From OLB7 sp966250335 (GTDB lineage Bacteria > Bacteroidota > Ignavibacteria > OLB7), in contig CBINGZ010000009.1 of assembly GCA_966250335.1 (NCBI GenBank), positions 82,745-146,744 on the forward strand: DNA of 64,000 bases. The letters run 5' to 3'. A model generated the notes under the pieces. The model was given only the letters and a program-made list of their open reading frames with translations, was not told the origin of the DNA and searched no databases. Of the stretch, positions 56,124-64,000 are shown piece after piece; the stretch's first letter is position 1; each line of letters begins with the position of its first letter. The position numbers were made by a program, and so were the translations under genes.

Positions 56124-59100
56124 ATGATCGTGAAACGTCTGTTCTCCATCCTAGCCGGTCTCTTCCTCACATTGTCGATCATCCAGACGGCCGAGGCACA
56201 GTTTTCCCCGGATGCCTTCGAGATGCAGAAGCATTCGGACTTGTATGACGAACGTGGCTTTCAACAGAGCAAAGCCATATCGGTTGACGGGTCGTTGATC
56301 GTCACGGAAGCGAACGGCAATGTTTCCTATCGCTATCCGATCAGCTCGCATCCGGTGAGCGGCTACCCGGTCACGGTCTCGCTCAACTACTGCGGGTCGG
56401 TCGCCTTCACGACGTTCAAAGACTATTATCGCGGGCCTCTCGATCCGGGAGATCCTGAGCCCGAAGGCGAATGGTCGGTGCAAGGCGGCGGTCAGCGGTG
56501 GGGAAAATTCCATCAGAACAGACCCGCGTGGATTCTCGGCGTCAATGGGTTTGCGATTCAGGTTCTCGGCACCACGACACAGTATCACATGGATCATTCG
56601 GCGCTCACCGATCCTGACTTCGAAGAGCGGACGACATTCGACGACGACGATTTCGTCTGGTGCGCCGACGGCTTCGACTTCTCGAATCGCATGAAGAATC
56701 TCGGCGTCGAGGAGAATATCGGCGGGATCGATAAACATGAATTCGTCGATGCTATCCGACTGCTCCGGGAGGATGGAAGTGTTCTGACGCTCATTAACGC
56801 CAAGCGGTCGGATACGATAACCTATCAGGTGTGGAGCGATTCGATGTACACGGGGTATTACGTGCCCCATGAATCCAACAACAATGGATTCGCCTATGTC
56901 GACTATGCTCCGGGAGGAATGCCGGCATTCGTCGACGGATTCGAATCCAACTACACGAACCCCCGACGGGTACGGTACTATCCCGGAAACGGGCTCGAAT
57001 ATGTGTTCTACGAGTACGTGATCCCGTACGGCACAGATGAGTATCGGGAAACGCTTCAGACCTATGGAGGAGCCAAAGCCGGACCAACGATCTTCTATCT
57101 TGAAGAGATCAATTCCAATGGCGGGCGGATCACGAAGTTCAGCCGGTCACGGCACGACAACCGGACCGATGCGCTCGACCAATGGCAAGGCTATGACTCG
57201 ACGAAAGGGCGGGCGCTTATCACCCAGTTCGACGGCCACACCATCAACTATTCGAACAGCGGTCTCTATATCGAAGCGGCCGGACGCACGATTGTTGTCC
57301 GCTGCGACACGATTACCAAGAGCGGGAACACCGGCAGCGAAACGGAGATGCCGCTTGCGATCAATGGGTATCGCGGGCCGACATCGGAATCGATCGCACG
57401 CATGGACCGCGGCAATGCCGATCAATACAAGTCCTATCTCGGCTATGTCACGGAGATTATCGACCCGGAAGGAAGAGTTACCCGGTTTGACTATGAACGG
57501 TACTGGAAGAAGTATGTCGGCCCCGGCTTTCCGGTTGCCAGCAGCACGGCGACGGTGACCCTGGGCAACTATCGGTTGACGGAGATTCAGGAACCGACGG
57601 CTCGGTATGAGCTGGAGTATTACGATAGTGACCCGAACGTTACGGGTCCGCCTGTCGGTGATACGGTCGAGATCGAGCCGACGACGACCGATCAGTACGC
57701 GATTCAGAACATCGTGAAGAAGACGGAGAAGTATCAGGGGGCGACGTTGTTGACCAGTGATGAATACCTCTTCAACTACAATGGCGGCGATCCTGCGTTC
57801 ATCAACAAGGCGACGCATACCACGACCGACGAGATTACCAACACGTCGACAACAACGACACTCCACTTCCGCAAGCACAAGCTCCCCCGCTTCCTGCCGT
57901 TCATGCCGGACCCGCGTCATACCGAGATGTTCAAAACGGTCCGCGTTGCCGAGGGGGACACCGTGATACGGGAGTCGACCGAGGACAGCCTTGCCCCATA
58001 CATGCGGCTCACCTCGACGACGACCGAGACCGTAAACAGTCTGTCGAAGTCGACGGTGAAGATGACGTATGATCTGGAACGTATCTGTCACTTCAGCGGC
58101 GACAGCGCACTTGCCCAATATTTCGGCAACGGCATTGCCTGGAAGCGGGAAACCTATACGTGTCCCTGCCTTGAGTGTGATTCGCTCGACTCGGCAGCGA
58201 TTACGTATAAGCAGGTGGAGGAAACCTATCTGAATCTGCCGTTGATCGACACGACCTACACGGTCATCGATTCATCGCGGCTGAACAAGTTCAAGACCTA
58301 CGAGAAGTATCAGGAGTTGATCGCCAACGGCACGATCAGCGGCTCATGGGAAGAGAACATCTATAACCCGCTGGTGTTTGTCGGCGATCACGATACGATC
58401 ACGCAGAAGGTGCCGCCGTACTATGGACTGGTGAAGATCAAAGCGATAGCAGACCTTCAACAGGAGATCAACACGGCAAAGGTCAACATCTACGAAACAA
58501 CCTTCAGCCCGACGTTCGGGGCGCTGCCGCGTGGCACATTGTTGCGGGACTCGATCACCGGAGGGATTCTCAACGGTTCACAGAGCGGCATACGGGGTTC
58601 TACCTATACGTACGTCCGTTCACGCGGGCACTGGCTTGCGGACTCCCTGATAAACGCCAATGGAGCCGTTTCCCGCAACTTCTATAAGTCGACGTATGCA
58701 AGTTCGACGCTGCATCATAACGATGCCGTGAGCGAGCCCTATCGACTCTCGGGGTCCATTCTGGACTTCGGCAACAACGTGAGAGGACGTGAGTTGTTCA
58801 ACCGTGAATATTTCTCCTTCCTCTACGAAAAGCCATCGGTCACCCGGCAATTTGTGCGCCGGGTCAATCCGTCGACATTCGGCATCACGCAGAACACACT
58901 GGACCAATATCAGGAGCTTACCTATCACGGCCTTGCCTCCGCTGTCGTCGATCCGAACGGGTGGTTGTCGGAATTCGACTATGACTATAACGGGCGGCTC
59001 AACACGGCGCGGCTTCCGTACGATTTCCCGATTCTCGACACCTTCCACACAGAGACGTTCAGCGGGACGGTAGGGCTGCCGGGGAACGGTCTCTCGATCA

Positions 59101-62100
59101 TCAAATGGGCATACGATACGGTCTACTGCAACAATGATTGCGATGTGATCGGCTATGCTTTGGCCGCGCCGGTCGTCTGGCGATACGAGCCGCGCATTCT
59201 CTTTGCCGAGAATCCTACGCTCTCTGCTCCCGACTGCTACGGCAATTATGCGATGACGCAGAAGAAGGGAGGGCCAAGCCCGCAACGCACCTGCAATTCG
59301 CCGCTGCCATATACCCGTCGTGAGCCGACGATTGGCGAGCTTCTATTCGATCTTGCTCCGGCCGATACGTTCTCGATCGTCTCGATCGACAGCACCCACA
59401 TCCGGCTGTATGTTGCATCGATCTCCGATACGTGTGTTCACGTGGAGTTCACGAAACCGGAATGGGGGTTATCGAAGACACTCGTCTTCAATTGTCCGGT
59501 CGGTTCCGGCGGCAGCCAGACGTTCGTTGACGAACAGGAACGGCAATATTTCCGGTTGGATATGACCGACTGGCGCGACAGCATCCTGGCGCTTGCCGGA
59601 TCAGCGACACCGGCCTTGAAGCTCACGTTCGAAGTGACGACCTCGGGAGGATCGGTGAGCTTCGCGACGGGGATGAACGCAGAGGATACGCGAACCCGTC
59701 TGATGCTGAAAGGGAGCTTTCAGCATGACGTTCGGCTCGTCGATTACACGCTACGATATGATTATGACGACGATGCGTTGACATCGGTTGTTCGGGCGAA
59801 GGTCGATGATTCGTTGCACTCGTCGAATGTGCTCGACTGGCCGACGATCGGCAGCAATCGCCGGGAGACGAAGAGCCAGTTCAGTTTCGGGGCGGACTAT
59901 CGAGTACAGACCGGCCGGGTCTGGATCGGGAAGCCGTCGAGCCCGGTACGGATCGACTCGGTGACGAATGACCACACGGGAACCGGAGCCAAGCGGAAGA
60001 CGACCGATGAGAAAGGGGACACGACCGTGACCGCCTACGATGCTCTGGGGCGGCCTACGGAAGTCATCAACGCGGACGGCACGACATCGGGGGTAAGCTA
60101 TTCCTATGGCACAGCCCAGGGCCTTGGATTGACCGATCAGGAGTTCCCGTGCGACTTCGTGGCCGTAACGGTCACACGGCGTGAGGACAGTGTTCTGTTC
60201 GTCAAGTATACTGATGCATTCGGGCGAGTCCGACGTGAAGTTGCTGATTCGGGCGGGCTTCACCTCATCACACGCTATGAGTTCGATTATCTCGATCGGC
60301 TTCGTCTGGTCATCAATCCGAAGGGGGACACGACACGGTATTGGTATGACCGTTTCGGTCGCATCCGATACAAGTTTCAGCCGGATATTGACACTCTCTC
60401 CTATGCCTACGATAATCTGGGGAACGTCCGGTTCACGCAGAGCCAGCAGCAGGCCAACACGCATCGGATGACGTTCAACGAATACGACGATCTGAACAGG
60501 CTTGTGCTGGTCGGGGAGATGATCCACATCGACGGAGCCGAAACCGATACAACGATTCATTACGGTATTGCGCCGCCCGGCAGGGACGGTGATGAAATCG
60601 ATAGATCGGATCAGTCCTTCCCTGGCAGTGCCGCCAAGCGTGGCCCGACGATTCTATCGGGCGGCTCCGATACGCTCAATTTGAACCGCTACACAGACGT
60701 TGCCGACCCGAAGAAACTCAACACGGGGCTGACATGGCCGTACCTGACCGCCAATCAAACACTGTGGATGACGACGCCGTATGCCGTGCCGACAATGCGG
60801 CCCGATACCTCCGTGAAGATCCTCGGCTGTCAGATCGGGCCGAGCGGTCTTCTCAGCGACACGACAACGGCATATCCCCCACTGTTGATGAGTCCCGTGT
60901 GGCCGAGCCACTTCTATGATCCCCGCAAGGGACCGGGCGCGTCACTGACCGATTTTGAGCATCTTGCGCTGTATCCGCATTTCCCTCGAATGGCGATCTG
61001 CTATGACTCGCTTCCGGCGCGCAAGGGTTCGATCTGGAAGAACTTCCCACCCTACTACAAGTGGGATTCGATCGCCCCTCGGGGAAAAATTCGGAATATG
61101 AAGGGAAAGGAGGTGGCGATAGCCTATCGGGATCACGGCGGAGAGCCGTATCATTACGTCGTCCTGAGCTACGACGAGCGTGGCCGGGTCGAGGCCCTGC
61201 TGCGGTATACTGAAAGCCTCGGATTCGATGCAGTCTACTACAGCTACAACTCGGCGAATATGGTGACGACTGTGCGCGTCGCCGACCCGTTCCGACAGTA
61301 CACGAGCTTTTATGGGTATGACTGGAATGGCCGTGTCGATTCGATCTGGACGAAGCTTCAGACACCGTTCAGTGGCCTTCTGGTCAACCTTGCTCCCTCC
61401 ATGCGCGCCGATAGCCTGAAACGGCCGACGATGCCGTCACGACCGGAGCAGGCGGATATCACCTACATCTACACGAAGACCGGCCAGATCGACACGATGA
61501 CCTACCCGCCGAGCAATATCACGGTGACGTATGCCTACAACAGCCGCAAGTGGCTGACGACGATACGCGCCGGGTTCCCTCCGCCGTTCACTGTCCTGTT
61601 CTGGGAAGACCTTACGTACGACGCGACGGGACAGATAACGCGGCAGAGTCGGCGCAACTACTCGAACCTGACATGGTTCCATCAGGACTATGGCTACGAT
61701 GCGGTTCAGCGGCTGACATGGTGGAAAACAACCACGGCGGCCGATACAACGTTCTACACCTACGATGATGTCGGCAATCGGCAGATGTCCGGGAAGACCG
61801 GCGCTACGTGGGACGATTATAGCTACTATGGAATGAGCCAGGGACCGAACCGGCTGAACTTCGTCATGCATCATGTTCCGGCGACTCCGAATCAACAAAC
61901 GTACTATCAGTACAATGCGAACGGATCGACAACAGACCGGACACGATGGAACCTGGCCCCTCCAACCCCGACGATCATTTCCCAGGATCATTTCTTCTAC
62001 AGCTACCGAGAACTGACGTGGCGGTACGTGAACGGCCGTCCGAATGTAAACTCCCATTACGATTGGCGGTATCGCTATAACGCAATGGGAGAACGGGAAC

Positions 62101-63158
62101 AGAAGCGAATGTATCATGGGCCACAGAACGACGCGCAGTCGGGCATGGCGTACCCGTGGACATATTATCTTCTTGGCGGAAAGAAAGAACAACTCTCGGT
62201 CTGGCAGGGGCAACAACGGAGTGCGCCAACCTGTTCTCAGACCGGTCGGAACGTCTTCATGTACCCTACAGAATATTTGACGCATGGAGTCGGAGGAACG
62301 GCGAATATTGTAACTCGGCCAGATGGAGTGAAGCTCTACAAGGTCTTTGATCATCTTGGATCGACGCGAGCCACATACAGTGTTGCAGCAGGCACAAGGG
62401 TTTTCGACCTCAGTCCGTTCGGGGAACAGTTAGGAGGGACGATTGAACCAAGAAAGGGATTTATCGATAAGGAAAGAGACAAAGAGAGTGGAACTATGAA
62501 TATAGGAGTAAGGCAGTATACCAGTTCCATTGGACGATTCAATGCGATAGATGCCAAATTAGATCAATACCCATCATTGTCCCCTTATTGCTATGCGGCA
62601 AACAATCCGATTCCGTGGCGAGATGTAAATGGGCAAGAAATCGACTTTAATGGAGACGCAGGGCTCGAAAAAGGATTTTTGGATGCGTTAGACCATTTGG
62701 AAAAGTGCGGGGCAAAAGAAGCGTCAATGCTAAGATTCTTATATGAGTCTAAAGACTTTACACTACTAATGCGGAATTCAGGAGAAGTGCTTTGTGCTGC
62801 TGAATTCACAGATGATGACTACTTGGCAGATATGCCAGCGATATATTGGTGCCCAACTCAAGGTTTTAAGTATGAGGTTAACGTGGACGGCACGACCATA
62901 GAGCAACGACAAAGCCCAGCAATCATATTGGTTGATGAATGTAGCCACGCCTACAAATATTTCACCAATAATAAAGCCTGGGAGGAGGGTCGGACCAAAG
63001 TTGATGCTCAATACCAAACGGTTAATGAGCGTGAGTCGATTGAGAAATCCTTCAATGCGGCTCAACAGTGTGGCGAAGTTCAGTACATACGTCCAAATCA
63101 CGAGACAGGAGCTTGCTTCGTCGCGAAGGAGGTAACAAGCAATGAGCCGAAAAAGTAG
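56124..63158 (+). CDS. RHS-repeat protein with variable C-terminal toxin-like domain
   Basis: 2,344 residues from ATG at 56124. The signal peptide is MIVKRLFSILAGLFLTLSII. YD/RHS repeats are found throughout, such as YEFDYLDRLRLVINPKGDT and YDRFGRIRYKFQPD. The RHS core ends with DHLGSTRATYS, LSPFGEQLGG, GVRQYTSSIGRFNAID and NNPIPWRDVNGQE. The last ~165 residues (from about 62640) are AT-rich compared with the rest and form a separate domain. It contains DECSHAY (2271-2277) at the place where zinc-peptidase toxins have HExxH, followed by NERESIEKSFN (Glu2302/2304). Such C-termini are known to be interchangeable toxins. No T9SS domain was found, so the export route past the signal peptide is unclear. 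An immunity candidate overlaps the end. Confidence 0.88.
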   Translation: MIVKRLFSILAGLFLTLSIIQTAEAQFSPDAFEMQKHSDLYDERGFQQSKAISVDGSLIVTEANGNVSYRYPISSHPVSGYPVTVSLNYCGSVAFTTFKDYYRGPLDPGDPEPEGEWSVQGGGQRWGKFHQNRPAWILGVNGFAIQVLGTTTQYHMDHSALTDPDFEERTTFDDDDFVWCADGFDFSNRMKNLGVEENIGGIDKHEFVDAIRLLREDGSVLTLINAKRSDTITYQVWSDSMYTGYYVPHESNNNGFAYVDYAPGGMPAFVDGFESNYTNPRRVRYYPGNGLEYVFYEYVIPYGTDEYRETLQTYGGAKAGPTIFYLEEINSNGGRITKFSRSRHDNRTDALDQWQGYDSTKGRALITQFDGHTINYSNSGLYIEAAGRTIVVRCDTITKSGNTGSETEMPLAINGYRGPTSESIARMDRGNADQYKSYLGYVTEIIDPEGRVTRFDYERYWKKYVGPGFPVASSTATVTLGNYRLTEIQEPTARYELEYYDSDPNVTGPPVGDTVEIEPTTTDQYAIQNIVKKTEKYQGATLLTSDEYLFNYNGGDPAFINKATHTTTDEITNTSTTTTLHFRKHKLPRFLPFMPDPRHTEMFKTVRVAEGDTVIRESTEDSLAPYMRLTSTTTETVNSLSKSTVKMTYDLERICHFSGDSALAQYFGNGIAWKRETYTCPCLECDSLDSAAITYKQVEETYLNLPLIDTTYTVIDSSRLNKFKTYEKYQELIANGTISGSWEENIYNPLVFVGDHDTITQKVPPYYGLVKIKAIADLQQEINTAKVNIYETTFSPTFGALPRGTLLRDSITGGILNGSQSGIRGSTYTYVRSRGHWLADSLINANGAVSRNFYKSTYASSTLHHNDAVSEPYRLSGSILDFGNNVRGRELFNREYFSFLYEKPSVTRQFVRRVNPSTFGITQNTLDQYQELTYHGLASAVVDPNGWLSEFDYDYNGRLNTARLPYDFPILDTFHTETFSGTVGLPGNGLSIIKWAYDTVYCNNDCDVIGYALAAPVVWRYEPRILFAENPTLSAPDCYGNYAMTQKKGGPSPQRTCNSPLPYTRREPTIGELLFDLAPADTFSIVSIDSTHIRLYVASISDTCVHVEFTKPEWGLSKTLVFNCPVGSGGSQTFVDEQERQYFRLDMTDWRDSILALAGSATPALKLTFEVTTSGGSVSFATGMNAEDTRTRLMLKGSFQHDVRLVDYTLRYDYDDDALTSVVRAKVDDSLHSSNVLDWPTIGSNRRETKSQFSFGADYRVQTGRVWIGKPSSPVRIDSVTNDHTGTGAKRKTTDEKGDTTVTAYDALGRPTEVINADGTTSGVSYSYGTAQGLGLTDQEFPCDFVAVTVTRREDSVLFVKYTDAFGRVRREVADSGGLHLITRYEFDYLDRLRLVINPKGDTTRYWYDRFGRIRYKFQPDIDTLSYAYDNLGNVRFTQSQQQANTHRMTFNEYDDLNRLVLVGEMIHIDGAETDTTIHYGIAPPGRDGDEIDRSDQSFPGSAAKRGPTILSGGSDTLNLNRYTDVADPKKLNTGLTWPYLTANQTLWMTTPYAVPTMRPDTSVKILGCQIGPSGLLSDTTTAYPPLLMSPVWPSHFYDPRKGPGASLTDFEHLALYPHFPRMAICYDSLPARKGSIWKNFPPYYKWDSIAPRGKIRNMKGKEVAIAYRDHGGEPYHYVVLSYDERGRVEALLRYTESLGFDAVYYSYNSANMVTTVRVADPFRQYTSFYGYDWNGRVDSIWTKLQTPFSGLLVNLAPSMRADSLKRPTMPSRPEQADITYIYTKTGQIDTMTYPPSNITVTYAYNSRKWLTTIRAGFPPPFTVLFWEDLTYDATGQITRQSRRNYSNLTWFHQDYGYDAVQRLTWWKTTTAADTTFYTYDDVGNRQMSGKTGATWDDYSYYGMSQGPNRLNFVMHHVPATPNQQTYYQYNANGSTTDRTRWNLAPPTPTIISQDHFFYSYRELTWRYVNGRPNVNSHYDWRYRYNAMGEREQKRMYHGPQNDAQSGMAYPWTYYLLGGKKEQLSVWQGQQRSAPTCSQTGRNVFMYPTEYLTHGVGGTANIVTRPDGVKLYKVFDHLGSTRATYSVAAGTRVFDLSPFGEQLGGTIEPRKGFIDKERDKESGTMNIGVRQYTSSIGRFNAIDAKLDQYPSLSPYCYAANNPIPWRDVNGQEIDFNGDAGLEKGFLDALDHLEKCGAKEASMLRFLYESKDFTLLMRNSGEVLCAAEFTDDDYLADMPAIYWCPTQGFKYEVNVDGTTIEQRQSPAIILVDECSHAYKYFTNNKAWEEGRTKVDAQYQTVNERESIEKSFNAAQQCGEVQYIRPNHETGACFVAKEVTSNEPKK

Positions 63159-63630
63159 CGGAGATTTTGTGAAGCCGATCATCAATATCCTTTGTAGGAA
63201 TACGATGGCTTCAGTTTTAATCGTGCTGGCCTCGTGTGCTTCTCGCAACGGATCAAATCGCATTGCCGAAGTGTACGTCGCTAGTAAAAATTGGACTAGT
63301 GAAGCCGCATTAATACCATTTACGGTGGAACATGTTTTGCAAACTCCTAACAAATATGAGGCGACCATTAAAGATAGTGCAGCTATAGCCCATATTGGGA
63401 TGGCGATATATGATATTCCGCAGCGTGACGCATCCGACATTGACTACATCGATGTCCGTACCGTGTGCTTGGTGAAGCACATATCTGGAAAAAACGACAC
63501 TCTATCTTTCGGTGCAAGCGGGATGCAGTATGAAGGTAAATACTACTCACTGGACACGTCTTTGTTGCTGTATTTGGTCGACTATCTTCCAGAGAAGGCA
63601 CATAAGGGATTTCGCAATTTAGAAAAATAA
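63142..63630 (+). CDS. Probable immunity lipoprotein for the RHS toxin
   Basis: 162 residues from ATG at 63142, 17 bp inside the end of the RHS gene in another frame; AAGGAGG at 63126-63132 is well placed. A hydrophobic segment ending ASVLIVLASC (Cys at about 31) is a lipoprotein-type signal after an unusually long polar start; ATG 63205 (MASVLIVLASC) is an alternative start. The rest is a small mixed domain with no known family. Its position directly after the toxin-like C-terminus, its overlap and its similar low GC content suggest an immunity protein, anchored in the periplasm or outer membrane (inference). Confidence 0.68.
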   Translation: MSRKSSGDFVKPIINILCRNTMASVLIVLASCASRNGSNRIAEVYVASKNWTSEAALIPFTVEHVLQTPNKYEATIKDSAAIAHIGMAIYDIPQRDASDIDYIDVRTVCLVKHISGKNDTLSFGASGMQYEGKYYSLDTSLLLYLVDYLPEKAHKGFRNLEK

Positions 63631-64000
63631 CAAGACGGTCTCACGAATCACATGCGGCACTTGTGAAAGTGAACTGTAAGATCTCCGACGAACAACTGGC
63701 AGGAAGGGTGATCATAATCGACATCATATCGCAGTGACGTCACAAGATTATAGCGTCTGTCGGCCATTCGCAACTGCTCATTCATTGTCGGATCTAAGTA
63801 GATCCATAATAATTTTGTGAAAATCGGCAGAGCCAGTAGTTGACTGAAGTAAGGCCAGCAAAGCAACGGGCGCGACAAGCTGTCAGGCTCACGATCCACT
63901 GCTATGCAGTGTTCGCCAGTTCGTCAATCGTCGTTGCTAACCCTCCTAGGTACTGTCTGACAACTATGGGGAATCGGATTCGAGCATATTCAGGTAGAAT
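63631..64000. other. AT-rich tail of the window, no gene supported
   Basis: Base composition is visibly poorer in G and C than in most of the window, matching the toxin/immunity region. A minus-strand 83-codon frame at 63648-63899 has no motif. The region may be old toxin or immunity debris. Confidence 0.4.

Noticed and set aside
63648..63899. 83-codon minus-strand frame at the right edge
   Set aside because: No motif, no ribosome binding site and AT-rich DNA where such frames arise by chance.

Overview
The window looks like a GC-rich chromosome segment from the Bacteroidota/Chlorobiota (FCB) side of the tree. The evidence is a set of secreted proteins with C-terminal type IX secretion (T9SS) sorting domains, an outer-membrane TonB-type receptor of the Bacteroidota style, and an arginine cluster in the order argC-argJ-argB-argF-argR-argG-argH, which I recall from Chlorobi-like genomes. 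An uncultivated Kapaibacteria-like lineage is possible but is inference only. No rRNA, tRNA or CRISPR array was seen.

Layout. 1-4.7 kb (minus): a T9SS subtilase running off the left edge, a five-Fn3 T9SS protein and a small double zinc-ribbon protein. 5.2-9.3 kb (plus): a large STAND-type ATPase regulator and a lipoprotein. 10-12.9 kb (plus): a fibre-like surface protein, a terminator and a small membrane protein. 13-20.3 kb (plus): the arginine operon, with two ArgR-like operator boxes in front and the argR gene inside it. 20.3-26.9 kb (minus): a DUF4157 effector-like protein with a compact partner gene, a DUF1697 protein, a TonB-type receptor and a 2H-phosphoesterase/Nudix fusion. 27-28 kb (plus): a decayed FG-GAP/T9SS gene. 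28-31.4 kb (minus): a second STAND regulator paralogous to the first. 32-34.2 kb (minus): a T9SS protein and its internally deleted mini-paralogue. 34.7-40.1 kb (plus): a multi-pass membrane protein fused to a GMC oxidoreductase, translationally coupled to a membrane metallophosphoesterase. 40.4-42.3 kb (plus): a T9SS protein. 42.4-52.2 kb (minus): a 2,516-residue repeat protein with YadA-head-like arrays, then a second fibre-like protein sharing its C-terminal domain with the one at 10 kb. 52.5-54.6 kb: two broken insertion sequences (IS5-like and IS481-like). 55.1-63.6 kb (plus): a small T9SS protein, a 2,344-residue RHS protein with an AT-rich C-terminal toxin-like domain, and an overlapping lipoprotein that is probably its immunity protein.

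How the genes fit together. The arginine genes form one pathway from N-acetylglutamate to arginine (ArgJ recycles the acetyl group; argA and argD are not in the window) and appear to be autoregulated by ArgR. Most other genes concern the cell surface and contact with other organisms: T9SS cargo, fibre proteins, an RHS toxin/immunity pair and a DUF4157 protein of the type found with extracellular contractile injection systems. No injection-system structural genes are present, so delivery of the DUF4157 protein is inferred from its family only.

The best candidates for undescribed biology are the DUF4157-cysteine hydrolase-SH3 protein with its small partner, the RHS C-terminal domain with a D-E-C-S-H version of the HExxH motif, the membrane-GMC/phosphoesterase pair, the 2H/Nudix fusion, and the twin STAND regulators with a C-terminal SARP-like DNA-binding domain.
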